Source: Actinoplanes ianthinogenes (GTDB lineage: Bacteria; Actinomycetota; Actinomycetes; Mycobacteriales; Micromonosporaceae). Taken from it: DNA of 64,000 nt. The DNA lies in contig NZ_AP023356.1 in assembly GCF_018324205.1 (NCBI RefSeq), positions 3,737,501 through 3,801,500 on the forward strand, in the 5' to 3' direction. Positions 25,358-32,962 of the stretch are shown one piece after another (positions within the stretch are counted from its first letter, which is position 1; the number at the start of each line of letters is the position of its first letter). The notes beneath the pieces are model-generated. The model saw nothing but the letters and a program-made list of their open reading frames with translations, searched no databases and was not told where the DNA came from. The translations under genes were made by a program, and so were the position numbers.

Positions 25358-26899
25358 GTGGACCACCGGCCCCAGGTCTCCCACGACCTCACCCTCGCCC
25401 GCGCCGCCCTCGACCGCGGGGAGATGAGCCAGGCTGCCCGGCACCTGGCCGGAGCGCTGCCACACGCACCAACCCTGCCGGAGATCCACGAGTTGCTCAG
25501 CCGTTTGGCGGCACGCGCGGACGGCGCCCTCGACCTGTTCCCGCTGGAGCCGCACGCCCCGGCCGGCCGGGTGGCGGCGCACGCCCACCTGCTCGCCGCG
25601 GCCGGGCGCCCGGAGGAGGGCCTGCCGCTGCTCGCCGCGGCCAGTGGGCACACACCCGGGGTCGACTGGGCCGGCGTCCCCTGGGTCAGCGACCCGGTGC
25701 TCGGTGACCGGATCGACCCCGACGCGCTGGCCCGCACCGTGATGCGGCTGTGCACCGCGGTCGGCGACCCGGCGCCGGAGACCGCCGCCACCCCGCTGCG
25801 CCCCTACCTGACCGTGGTCCGGCACACCGTGGCCGCGCACGGCGAGCACGCGATGCTGCTCGGCGCCGGCTCGGCCCTGGCCCGCCGGCTCGGCGAGGCG
25901 CGGCTGGCCGTCGACTGGGCCACCCGGGGCGCCCGGTCCCGGCCGTCCAAGCTCGGCGAGATCTGGCTGGGGTACGCGTACCGCAGCGCCGGCCGCATCC
26001 CGGAGGCACTAGCCGCCCTGCGCCGCGCGGTCACCTACGACCCGGACGACCTCTCGGTCTACGCCGACGTCGCGGCCACCCTGGCCGACCTGGGCCGCCT
26101 CGAGGAGGCGCTGGACTGGACCGACCGCGCGATGGAGCGCGACCCGATGTACGACTGCGTGGTGCACACCGCCCACCGCCTGCGGTACCGCGCGGACGGC
26201 GACGTGGCGCACCTGATCTCGCTCGCCGACTACATCCGCGACCACCCGGACGACACCCACGAGCACACCGACCTGGCCGACTGCTGCCGCAACACGCCCT
26301 GGCTGAACGGCGTCCCGCCCGGCCTGGCGCGGCTGCGCCCGGGCCGCGCCCCGGTCAACGCCGAGCCGTCGGCGGACGCGCCGGACCGGCTGCTCCGGGT
26401 CGCCTCGGGCGCCTGGGCACACCCGCCGGCCGCGTACGACCGCGCCCTCGGCCTGGTCCTGGTCGAGCCGTGGGAGCTGCTCGCCCTGCTCGGGGACCCG
26501 GCGATCACCGAGGCCGAGCAGCCGGGCGCCCCGGAGATCTGGGCCTGCCTGGGCCTGCTGCACCACGGGAGCCAGGAGCCGTGGCTGGACTCCGGCCGGC
26601 GGCGGTTGCTGCTCGGGCTGCTCGACGCGGACGTGGACCGGGTCAGCCAGGCGGCGCTGTTCGCGCTGATCACGTACGCCTGGGTGGATCCGGGCGCACG
26701 GGCGGACGTGGCCGCGGTGGTGGCCGGACGGTTCGCCGAGACGGCCGGCGGCCCGTTCGCCCGGGCGGTGGCCGAGCTGGCCCTGATCACCCCGGAACTG
26801 GACCGGGCCACCCGGGAGCTGGCCGCCGCGACGATCCGGGTGCCGGTGGTCCCGCGCCAGCGCCGCCGGTCCTACCTGCTGCGCTGGCTGCGGAAGTGA
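25358..26899 (+). CDS. Tetratricopeptide-repeat protein
   Basis: A 513-residue cytoplasmic protein, largely alpha-helical. Clear TPR helices lie at ~14-35 (LARAALDRGEMSQAARHLAGAL) and ~205-265 (LGYAYRSAGRIPEALAALRRAV; VAATLADLGRLEEALDWTDRAM). The C-terminal part (~330-513) is helical with a basic end (RQRRRSYLLRWLRK). No catalytic motif is seen. TPR proteins act as scaffolds, and no partner can be named. It starts with GTG 25358 behind a close -10 and is divergent from the SIS gene. Its stop is 4 bases from the convergent biotin-carrier gene. Confidence 0.82.
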   Translation: MDHRPQVSHDLTLARAALDRGEMSQAARHLAGALPHAPTLPEIHELLSRLAARADGALDLFPLEPHAPAGRVAAHAHLLAAAGRPEEGLPLLAAASGHTPGVDWAGVPWVSDPVLGDRIDPDALARTVMRLCTAVGDPAPETAATPLRPYLTVVRHTVAAHGEHAMLLGAGSALARRLGEARLAVDWATRGARSRPSKLGEIWLGYAYRSAGRIPEALAALRRAVTYDPDDLSVYADVAATLADLGRLEEALDWTDRAMERDPMYDCVVHTAHRLRYRADGDVAHLISLADYIRDHPDDTHEHTDLADCCRNTPWLNGVPPGLARLRPGRAPVNAEPSADAPDRLLRVASGAWAHPPAAYDRALGLVLVEPWELLALLGDPAITEAEQPGAPEIWACLGLLHHGSQEPWLDSGRRRLLLGLLDADVDRVSQAALFALITYAWVDPGARADVAAVVAGRFAETAGGPFARAVAELALITPELDRATRELAAATIRVPVVPRQRRRSYLLRWLRK

Positions 26900-26903
26900 G
26901 CGG

Positions 26904-27119
26904 CTAGTTGATGACGGCGATCAGGTCGCCCTCATTGACGACGTCGCCCTCGTTCACGGCCAGCTGATCGACCGTGCCGTCGGACTCGGCCAGCACCGGG
27001 ATCTCCATCTTCATGGACTCCAGGATCACCAGCGTGTCGCCCTCGGCGACGGTGTCCCCCACGCCGGCCACGACCTTCCACACGTTGGCCACCATCTCGG
27101 CCCGGATCTCGTCGGCCAT
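26904..27119 (-). CDS. Biotin/lipoyl attachment domain protein (TB7.3-like)
   Basis: A 71-residue stand-alone carrier domain. The ESMKMEIPV motif (~34-42) is the biotinylation signal with Lys in MKM, and hinge Gly residues are placed as in acyl-CoA carboxylase carriers. It matches M. tuberculosis Rv3221c (TB7.3) in size and in location beside pdtaS and sigH. It may serve as a carrier for a carboxylase whose other subunits are elsewhere. GGAGGG precedes the ATG. Confidence 0.92.
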   Translation of the reverse strand: MADEIRAEMVANVWKVVAGVGDTVAEGDTLVILESMKMEIPVLAESDGTVDQLAVNEGDVVNEGDLIAVIN

Positions 27120-27209
27120 TCCTGATCGCCCTCCTTCGTCACCCTTTTGGGAACGTCATCAAATCACGGATCCCGCGCGGGTAGGTCCAGGCCGCGGAGA
27201 AGGGCCGAC

Positions 27210-27215
27210 TACGAT
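27210..27215 (+). promoter_or_regulatory. -10 element for bL37 gene
   Basis: TACGAT, 35 bases before the bL37 ATG, with the GGAAGGAGG ribosome binding site (27236-27244) in between. Confidence 0.4.
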
Positions 27216-27250
27216 CGGCGACTGAGCAAGCGTGAGGAAGGAGGCCCCTT

Positions 27251-27325
27251 ATGGCCAAGAAGGCTCGCAAGAAGAAGGCCCGTAAGAAGAGCAGCGCGAA
27301 CCACGGCAAGCGCCCCAACAGCTGA
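27251..27325 (+). CDS. Small ribosomal-type protein bL37
   Basis: A 24-residue, strongly basic peptide: MAKKARKKKARKKSSANHGK followed by RPNS. The Lys/Arg body and ANHGKRPN end match my recollection of the actinobacterial 50S protein bL37, a tiny addition to the large subunit. The gene is too short for usual gene callers but is well supported. It has a strong GGAAGGAGG ribosome binding site 6 bases before the ATG, a TACGAT -10 further up, and a 16-bp terminator hairpin 5 bases after the stop. Confidence 0.85.
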   Translation: MAKKARKKKARKKSSANHGKRPNS

Positions 27326-27330
27326 AGATA

Positions 27331-27366
27331 CGGAGAAGGGCCGGCGCTCGCGCCGGCCCTTCTCCG
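27331..27366. terminator. Strong (possibly bidirectional) terminator
   Basis: A perfect 16-bp stem (27331-27346 with 27351-27366, beginning CGGAGAAGGG) with loop CTCG lies between bL37 and the convergent rsrA gene, only 7 bases from the rsrA stop. T-runs are short on both sides. Confidence 0.75.
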
Positions 27367-27373
27367 TTCGTCG

Positions 27374-27658
27374 TTACGGGAGGTACTCCCGGGTCTCGGC
27401 CTGCACCTCGAGCTGGTCGAGCTTGTGCCGCAGCCGCTCACGCAGCTCGGACGGTGCCCGCTCGTCCCCGCAGCAGCGGCTGACCAGCGCTTTCACGTCG
27501 TGCTCGATGCCGAACTCGCGCAGGCACCCGGCGCACTCGTCGAGGTGTTTCTGGATCAGCCGCCGGCGGTCCTCGCTGCACTCCAGATCGAGGTAGAGAT
27601 ACACCTCGTCGAGCACGGCGGCGCAATCGGTCTCGTGGTCGTTCTCGGAGGTCGACAT
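27374..27658 (-). CDS. rsrA: Zinc-binding anti-sigma factor RsrA/RshA
   Basis: A 94-residue redox sensor that binds and silences SigR when reduced and releases it on disulfide stress. It has the ZAS signature HLDECAGC (His-x3-Cys-x2-Cys, ~38-45) plus an upstream Cys (TDCAAVLDE) and the SRCCGDE pair (~60-66). The helical C-terminus binds RNA polymerase-type sigma. It follows sigR by 5 bases on the same strand, the classic operon order. It corresponds to M. tuberculosis RshA (Rv3221A). Confidence 0.92.
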   Translation of the reverse strand: MSTSENDHETDCAAVLDEVYLYLDLECSEDRRRLIQKHLDECAGCLREFGIEHDVKALVSRCCGDERAPSELRERLRHKLDQLEVQAETREYLP

Positions 27659-27663
27659 CGGCC

Positions 27664-28263
27664 TCACGCCTCCTGCGGCTCGGACGCGGTCCGGGTGATG
27701 CCCCGGTCGGCGGCGTACCCCTCGAGGAGGTTGCGCAGGTTGCGGCGGCCGCGGTGCAGGCGGGACATGACGGTGCCGATCGGCGTGCCCATGATGTCGG
27801 CGATCTCCTTGTACGAGAAACCCTCGACATCGGCGAGGTAGACGGCGAGCCGGAAGTCCTCCGGCAGGGACTGGAGGGCCTGCTTGATGTCGCTGTCCGG
27901 AAGCCGGTCCAGCGCCTCGGTCTCGGCCGAGCGCAGCCCCGACGAGGTGTGCGACTCGCTGGAGGCCAGCTGCCAGTCGGTGATCTCCTCGGTCGGGGCC
28001 TGCACGGGCTGCCGCTGCTTGCGCCGATACGAGTTGATGTAGGTGTTCGTGAGGATCCGGTAGAGCCACGCCTTGAGGTTGGTGCCCTCCTCGAACTGAT
28101 GGAACGCGGAGAACGCCTTGAGGAACGTCTCCTGCACCAGGTCCTCGGCATCGGCCGGGTTACGGGTCATCCGCAGGCCGGCGGCATACAACTGATCCAC
28201 GAACGGCAGCGCGTCACGCTCGAAACGTGCACGACGCTCGTCGGTCCGCTCTTTCTGCGCCAC
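27664..28263 (-). CDS. sigR: ECF sigma factor SigR/SigH (short form; possible long form from 28461)
   Basis: Directs the thiol-oxidative stress regulon in actinobacteria. The 199-residue short form contains sigma region 2 ([55 protein letters not shown]) and region 4 ([45 protein letters not shown]). It matches SigR of Streptomyces and SigH of mycobacteria closely. GTG 28263 has GGGGAG 6 bases upstream. The frame stays open upstream, and another GTG at 28461 also has a good ribosome binding site (GGAAGGGG), giving a 265-residue form. That GTG lies downstream of a perfect SigR promoter, so two isoforms are likely, as for SigR and SigR' in Streptomyces coelicolor. Confidence 0.93.
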   Translation of the reverse strand: MAQKERTDERRARFERDALPFVDQLYAAGLRMTRNPADAEDLVQETFLKAFSAFHQFEEGTNLKAWLYRILTNTYINSYRRKQRQPVQAPTEEITDWQLASSESHTSSGLRSAETEALDRLPDSDIKQALQSLPEDFRLAVYLADVEGFSYKEIADIMGTPIGTVMSRLHRGRRNLRNLLEGYAADRGITRTASEPQEA

Positions 28264-28501
28264 CCTGGACTCTCCCCTCGACCGCCCCGCCGAGGATACG
28301 GGTAGTGCCCCAGTCACGCTCTCGAAAACCGGTGTGCTCACGCTCACCGCGGAGGTGACCGGCGCCGGCTCGGCGGCCGGCCAGGCCGGGGAATCCAGAA
28401 GCTCCCGCACCCGGGTCGCCTCCCGGCGCCCGTTCTTCCTGCTCTCGGTACCGGCAACCACTACAGATACCCCTTCCGCCGGACAAGTCTCCGAGGGCTG
28501 T

Positions 28502-28527
28502 AACGCCCGGCCCGCCGTCAGAATTCC
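28502..28527 (-). promoter_or_regulatory. SigR-type autoregulatory promoter (GGAAT-N18-GTT)
   Basis: On the minus strand GGAAT (28527-28523), exactly 18 bases, then GTT (28504-28502). This is the SigR/SigH promoter consensus. It overlaps the last codons of the upstream hydrolase gene. Transcription would start near 28495, so the mRNA includes the upstream GTG at 28461 of the long SigR form. Confidence 0.8.
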
Positions 28528-29132
28528 GCCGCCCAGCCGTGCCGCCGCAACCACCCGATCGTGAGATCCACTGTGTCGGGAAGGTTCTTCTTCAGATCGT
28601 GCACCGCCCCCGGCCGGACGATCACCTCGACCGTCCCGCCCGCGGCCGGGACGCCGAACGGGTCACGGTCGCCGTTCAGCACCAGCGTGGGGATCCCGGC
28701 GGGCAGCTCGCCGGCCCGGCTCTTCTCCGGCTTATCCGGCGGGTGCAGCGGAAACGCCAGCGCCAGCACCCCCGCGGCGCCCAGCACGGGCGCGGTCCGC
28801 GCCGCGACCCGCGCGCCGCTGCTGCGCCCTCCGAGGATCAACGGCAGTTCGGGTACGGCCTGAGCCTGCACGACGGCGGACCATGCCTCGTCGAGCTGGC
28901 CGGCCGGGCCGGGCGCCCGTCGCCCGGCCACCCGATAGGGCTGGGTGACGAGCACCACCCTGACCCCGGCGGCCACCGCGGCGTCGTGCACGGCGGCCAG
29001 GTCCGGGGCGTCCACACCGCCACCGGCGCCGTGGCCGAGGAAGAGCTGACTGCGCGCGGGGCCGGCCGGTGCGGTCACCCGGACCAGGGCCGGCCCGCGG
29101 GGCGTCTCGACGGTCGTCTCGGAGCTGGGCAC
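28518..29132 (-). CDS. Alpha/beta-hydrolase (KANL3/Tex30-like)
   Basis: A 204-residue cytoplasmic alpha/beta-hydrolase. The oxyanion region is [16 protein letters not shown] (~30-45) and the nucleophile elbow is [10 protein letters not shown] (~101-110, Ser in GRSSG). The acid is in [11 protein letters not shown] (~150-160) and the catalytic His in AVHDLKKN (~176-183). The family has no firmly assigned substrate. The start is a GTG at 29132 with GGAG close upstream. It lies between the wbl gene and sigR, all on the minus strand, and its 3' end contains the SigR promoter. Confidence 0.85.
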   Translation of the reverse strand: MPSSETTVETPRGPALVRVTAPAGPARSQLFLGHGAGGGVDAPDLAAVHDAAVAAGVRVVLVTQPYRVAGRRAPGPAGQLDEAWSAVVQAQAVPELPLILGGRSSGARVAARTAPVLGAAGVLALAFPLHPPDKPEKSRAGELPAGIPTLVLNGDRDPFGVPAAGGTVEVIVRPGAVHDLKKNLPDTVDLTIGWLRRHGWAAEF

Positions 29133-29145
29133 AGGCTCCGTTGTA

Positions 29146-29544
29146 TCAGCGGCTCACCGGGGTGAGCGTCAGGAACCGCCGGTCCTCGTCGTCGGTGGAC
29201 TCGTCCTCGACCGGGTCGCCGTTGGGCTGGACCCGCTCGCGCCACGCCACCAGCATGGCCCGCCGCTCCCGTGGCGTGGTGCCGCCCCAGACCCCGTGAC
29301 AGTCACCGACCTGGAGCGCCCAGGCCAGGCACGGGCCCTGCACCGGGCAGGTGCCGCAGAGCGCGACCGCACCACCGGATGGCTCGTTCGGCGCGGGAAA
29401 GAACGTCTCCGGGTCGACCGTCCGGCAGGACCCCCTGGTCCGCCAAGCCTCGTCGGTCCGGCGTTGCGCAATTGCCTCGAGCAACCGCGGGTCGCGTCGC
29501 GCGATGGCCACCTCGTGCGGACGCGGCATGCGTGCTCGTGTCAT
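29146..29544 (-). CDS. WhiB-family regulator (second Wbl)
   Basis: A 132-residue iron-sulfur transcription factor. After a basic N-terminal extension (~1-40, MTRARMPRPHEVAIARRDPR) come the four cluster cysteines (RGSCRTVDPETFF and LCGTCPVQGPC), then HGVWGGTTPRERRAML and an acidic tail (EDESTDDED). The acidic, rather than AT-hook, C-terminus argues against WhiB7. ATG 29544 is preceded by GGGGAGGTG. An 18-bp perfect palindrome is centred 90 bases upstream. Which Wbl subfamily it belongs to is unresolved. Confidence 0.88.
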   Translation of the reverse strand: MTRARMPRPHEVAIARRDPRLLEAIAQRRTDEAWRTRGSCRTVDPETFFPAPNEPSGGAVALCGTCPVQGPCLAWALQVGDCHGVWGGTTPRERRAMLVAWRERVQPNGDPVEDESTDDEDRRFLTLTPVSR

Positions 29545-29625
29545 CAGCCCACCTCCCCCGTGGGACCGGAACTGCTGCGGCGGTCGTTCCCGCACCTTGC
29601 GGATCGACACCACTCCGGCGCTGGT

Positions 29626-29643
29626 TTGTACCGCACGGTACAA
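29626..29643. promoter_or_regulatory. 18-bp perfect palindrome, TetR-type operator candidate
   Basis: TTGTACCG-CA-CGGTACAA at 29626-29643, 82 bases upstream of the wbl ATG. Eight-base perfect arms with a 2-base spacer are typical of TetR-family operators. It lies in the 192-base gap between the wbl gene and the 3' end of the SRAP gene. No tetR gene is in the window. Confidence 0.55.
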
Positions 29644-29736
29644 GATCAGAACAAGGGGTTGATCTATCTTGAAGCAAAGTTTTCGATTCAGAATCCGCGC
29701 ATACTCCGACAAAGAACTTCGTTGATCTTCGTCAGT

Positions 29737-30414
29737 TCAGAAAAGCGTCACCTCGGCGGGAGGAGTCAGTAACTCGGGTCCGTTGTTGCGGACATTGCCC
29801 ACCGCCGGGCCGACCGGACACACCTCGATCGATGCCAGCGCGGCCTCGTCGAGCGGGCGCAGCAACGGCTCCGGATCGCCGCCGCCGGCCAGCCAGCCGG
29901 CCCAGCGCTCGGGCGGCAGGATCAGCGGCATCCGGTCGTGGATCCGGGCCAGCCCGCCGAGCGCCGCGGTGGTCAGCACGCTGCACGTGAGCATCGACTC
30001 GGGGCCCCAGGCCGACCAGATCCCGGCGAACGCGAGCGGGGCGCCGTCCGCCGGCGTCATGTAAAACGCCTGCTTGTGCTTGCCGTCCCGGACCCACTCG
30101 AACCAGCCGTCGGCCGGGATCAGGCAACGGCGGCGGGCGAAGGACGGTGCGAACGCCCGCGACGTGGCGACCGTCTCGGACCGCGCGTTGATCATGCGGG
30201 CGCCCTGCCGCGGGTCGGCCGCCCACGGCGGGACCAGGCCCCAGCGGGCGGTGTCCAGCACCCGGGCGGCGTGCGACTGCGACTCGCGGATCAGCGGGAC
30301 CGGGTCGGTGGGCGCGACGTTCCAGCTCGGCGGCAGCTCCTCGGTCAGGTCGACCGCCTCGAAGAACTGGCTGAGATCCGCGTTGCTCCGCGTGGTCGCG
30401 TACCGCCCGCACAT
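29737..30414 (-). CDS. SRAP-domain protein (HMCES/YedK family)
   Basis: A 225-residue DNA-damage protein that crosslinks to abasic sites in single-stranded DNA through Cys2. All hallmark residues are visible: MCGRYATT at the N-terminus (catalytic Cys2), WNVAPTDPVPLI (~35-46, Asn), MINARSET (~78-85), RRRCLIPADGWFEW and ARIHDRMPLIL (His, ~160). The frame extends upstream, but the enzyme must begin at MCGRY. TACGCT 7 bases before this ATG fits a leaderless mRNA. It is divergent from aroA, as in M. tuberculosis (Rv3226c/Rv3227). Confidence 0.94.
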   Translation of the reverse strand: MCGRYATTRSNADLSQFFEAVDLTEELPPSWNVAPTDPVPLIRESQSHAARVLDTARWGLVPPWAADPRQGARMINARSETVATSRAFAPSFARRRCLIPADGWFEWVRDGKHKQAFYMTPADGAPLAFAGIWSAWGPESMLTCSVLTTAALGGLARIHDRMPLILPPERWAGWLAGGGDPEPLLRPLDEAALASIEVCPVGPAVGNVRNNGPELLTPPAEVTLF

Positions 30415-30421
30415 GGGGTGC

Positions 30422-30427
30422 AGCGTA
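30422..30427 (-). promoter_or_regulatory. -10 element of the leaderless SRAP gene
   Basis: TACGCT on the minus strand ends 7 bases before the ATG at 30414. Confidence 0.4.
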
Positions 30428-30571
30428 CGCCAACGGAAACAATGGCAGGGGGCACGGAACGCCGAGGAAAAGCGGGTCGTGGAACGAGCACAGATCAAGA
30501 ATCAGTCGCCGCGTCTCGGGACCCGGGAACGCGCGGCGGAAATGTCGGTGCGCGGCGGCAGAATGGCGACC

Positions 30572-31855
30572 ATGGCTGCTGAACTACGCCCCTGGCTCGC
30601 CCCGTCCGCCACCGGCCCGGTCACCACGACCGTGCGCCTGCCCGGCTCGAAGTCGATGACCGCCCGGGCCATGGTGCTCGCCGCGCTCGCCGACGGCCGG
30701 TCGGTGATCGAGGCGCCGCTGCGGGCGCGGGACACCACGCTGATGGCGGCCGGCCTGCGCGCGCTCGGCGTCACGGTGGACACCGCGGCCGACGACCGCT
30801 GGGTGATCGAGCCCGGCCCGCTGCGCGGCCCGGCCCGGATCGACGTCGGGCTGGCCGGCACCATCATGCGGTTCCTGCCGCCGGCCGCCGCGCTGGCCGA
30901 CGGCACCGTCGAGTTCGACGGCGACCCGCACGCCCGCAAGCGGCCGATGGGCCCGATCCTCGGCGCGCTGCGCTCGCTCGGGGTGCGCCTGGAGGCCTCG
31001 CCGACCGGCGGGCTGCCGCTCACCGTGCACGGCGCCGGCCTGGTCGAGGGCGGCGAGGCGGTGGTCGACGCCTCCGGTTCCAGCCAGTTCGTCTCCGGCC
31101 TGCTGCTCTCCGCGGCCCGGTTCACCAAGGGCCTGACCCTGCGGCACGAGGGCCCGCCGGTCCCGTCCGCCCCGCACCTGCGGATGACCACGCACATGCT
31201 GCGCGCCGCCGGCGCCGCGGTCGACGAGAGCACGCCGGACGTCTGGGTGGTCGAGCCCGGCCCGCTGCACGGCCGCACCTGGGTGATCGAGCCGGACCTC
31301 TCCGGCGCGCTGCCGTTCTTCGCCGCCGCCATGGTCACCGGTGGCGAGGTCACCCTGGCCGGCTGGCCGGCCGCGAGCTGGCAGCCGGTCGAGCAGCTCG
31401 CTGAGCTGCTCACCGCGCTCGGCGGCGAGGTCACCCGCTCGGCCGCCGGGCTCACCGTGCGCGGCACCGGCACGCTGCGCGGGATCACCGCCGACCTGTC
31501 CGAGGTGAGCGAGATGACCCCGGTGATCTCGGCGCTGGCCGCGCTCGCCGACGGGCCGTCCGAGCTGCGCGGCGTCGAGCACATCCGGGGTCACGAGACC
31601 GACCGGATCGCGGCCCTCGCCACCGAGCTGGGCAAGGTGGGCGCCGGCATCACCGAGTTCCCGGACGGGCTGCGGATCGAGCCGGGCCCGCTGCACGGCG
31701 CCTCCTTCGAGACCTACGCGGATCATCGGATGGCGCACGCCGCCGCGGTGATCGGACTCTCCGTCCCGGGCGTTCAGCTCACCGACGTAGGTTGTACGTC
31801 GAAGACGTTGCCCGAGTTCCCGGAACTCTGGGCGGAGCTCACCACGAGGAGTTAG
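30572..31855 (+). CDS. aroA: 3-phosphoshikimate 1-carboxyvinyltransferase (EPSP synthase)
   Basis: Sixth step of the shikimate pathway: joins phosphoenolpyruvate to shikimate-3-phosphate. The ~427-residue protein has the two-lobed fold markers VRLPGSKSMTARAMVLAAL (~21-39), GLAGTIMRFLPPAAAL, GSSQFVSGLLLSA, RGHETDRIAALATEL and YADHRMAHAAAVIGL. In-frame ATGs at 30542, 30563 and 30572 make the start uncertain by up to ten residues, and none has a strong ribosome binding site. The rsgA reading frame begins right after the stop, and the aroA end carries the rsgA ribosome binding site. Confidence 0.94.
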   Translation: MAAELRPWLAPSATGPVTTTVRLPGSKSMTARAMVLAALADGRSVIEAPLRARDTTLMAAGLRALGVTVDTAADDRWVIEPGPLRGPARIDVGLAGTIMRFLPPAAALADGTVEFDGDPHARKRPMGPILGALRSLGVRLEASPTGGLPLTVHGAGLVEGGEAVVDASGSSQFVSGLLLSAARFTKGLTLRHEGPPVPSAPHLRMTTHMLRAAGAAVDESTPDVWVVEPGPLHGRTWVIEPDLSGALPFFAAAMVTGGEVTLAGWPAASWQPVEQLAELLTALGGEVTRSAAGLTVRGTGTLRGITADLSEVSEMTPVISALAALADGPSELRGVEHIRGHETDRIAALATELGKVGAGITEFPDGLRIEPGPLHGASFETYADHRMAHAAAVIGLSVPGVQLTDVGCTSKTLPEFPELWAELTTRS

Positions 31856-31857
31856 TT

Positions 31858-32928
31858 CTGCCAGGCCGCAAGCGGGAGTACGACGAGGACGACGTCCGGG
31901 TCCGGCCGGGGCGGTCGTCCCGCCCACGCACCCGGACGCGCCCGAAACACGACGACGCGGTCGACGCGCTGGTGATCACCGTCGACCGCGGGCGGTACGG
32001 CTGCGTCCGGGAGGACGACCCCGACGTCGAGGTGATCACCGCGATGCGGGCCCGGGAGCTGGGCCGCAAGTCGGTGGTGGTGGGCGACCGGGTGGCGCTG
32101 GTCGGTGACGTGTCCGGGGACGCCGGCTCGCTGGCCCGGATCGTCCGGATCGGCGAGCGCACCTCGGTGCTGCGCCGCACCGCGGACGACGACGACACCA
32201 CCCCCGAGGGCCGGCTCGAGCGGGTCGTGGTGGCGAACGCGGACCAGCTGGTGATCGTCAGCGCGCTGTCCGACCCGCCGCCGCGCACCGGTTTCATCGA
32301 CCGCTGCCTGGTCGCGGCGTACGACGCCGACATCGAGCCGCTGCTCTGCCTGACCAAGGCGGACCTGGCCGGCCCCGAGCAGGTGCTCGACTACTACGCC
32401 GAGCTGGACCTGCCGCACGTGCTGATCCGCCCGGGCAGCGACCTGACCGAGCTGCGCGAGCGGCTGGCCGGCCGCATCTCGGTGCTCGTCGGGCACTCCG
32501 GGGTGGGCAAGTCGACGCTGGTCAACCGGCTGGTGCCGGACGCGCTGCGGGCGGTCGGGGCGGTCAGCGCGGTGGGCAAGGGGCGGCACACCTCGACGAG
32601 CGCGGTCGCCCTGCGGCTTCCCCCCGTCAAGAAATCGCGCAAGGATCCCGGGTGGATCATCGACACCCCGGGCATCCGGAGCTTCGGGCTGGCCCACGTC
32701 AGTGCGGAGAGCCTGCTGCACGGGTTCCCCGACCTCGTCGAGGGCACCCTCGACGACCAGCCGAACTGCGGGCACACGGCGGCCGACGGGGACTGCAAGC
32801 TGGAGGCGTGGGTGGCCGAGGGACACGCCGACCGGCGCCGGCTGGAGTCGTACCGAAGGCTGCTCTCCTCACGGGCCGGCGAGCTGGACCCGCGTGATCA
32901 ACAGGCGGACGGCGGACCGAGCGCCTGA
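31858..32928 (+). CDS. rsgA: Ribosome small subunit-dependent GTPase RsgA, probable CTG start
   Basis: A circularly permuted GTPase that checks 30S maturation. The 356-residue protein has an OB-fold start (VITVDRGRYGCV; VVVGDRVALVGDVS) and permuted G motifs: LTKAD (G4), VGHSGVGKSTLVN (P-loop), KGRHTST, IDTPGIRSFGL (G3). It ends with a zinc region, CGHTAADGDC. Homologues begin at PGRKREYDEDDV; immediately before this is CTG 31858, 6 bases after GAGGAG. No ATG or GTG is suitably placed: the only ATG in frame (31792) is deep inside aroA. It is coupled to aroA, 2 bases away. Confidence 0.92.
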   Translation: MPGRKREYDEDDVRVRPGRSSRPRTRTRPKHDDAVDALVITVDRGRYGCVREDDPDVEVITAMRARELGRKSVVVGDRVALVGDVSGDAGSLARIVRIGERTSVLRRTADDDDTTPEGRLERVVVANADQLVIVSALSDPPPRTGFIDRCLVAAYDADIEPLLCLTKADLAGPEQVLDYYAELDLPHVLIRPGSDLTELRERLAGRISVLVGHSGVGKSTLVNRLVPDALRAVGAVSAVGKGRHTSTSAVALRLPPVKKSRKDPGWIIDTPGIRSFGLAHVSAESLLHGFPDLVEGTLDDQPNCGHTAADGDCKLEAWVAEGHADRRRLESYRRLLSSRAGELDPRDQQADGGPSA

Positions 32929-32950
32929 CTCGCGTCAGCGAGTCCATCAG

Positions 32951-32956
32951 TACAGT
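32951..32956 (+). promoter_or_regulatory. -10 element of leaderless hisN
   Basis: TACAGT ends exactly 6 bases before the ATG at 32963. Confidence 0.5.
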
Positions 32957-32962
32957 TTTCGC

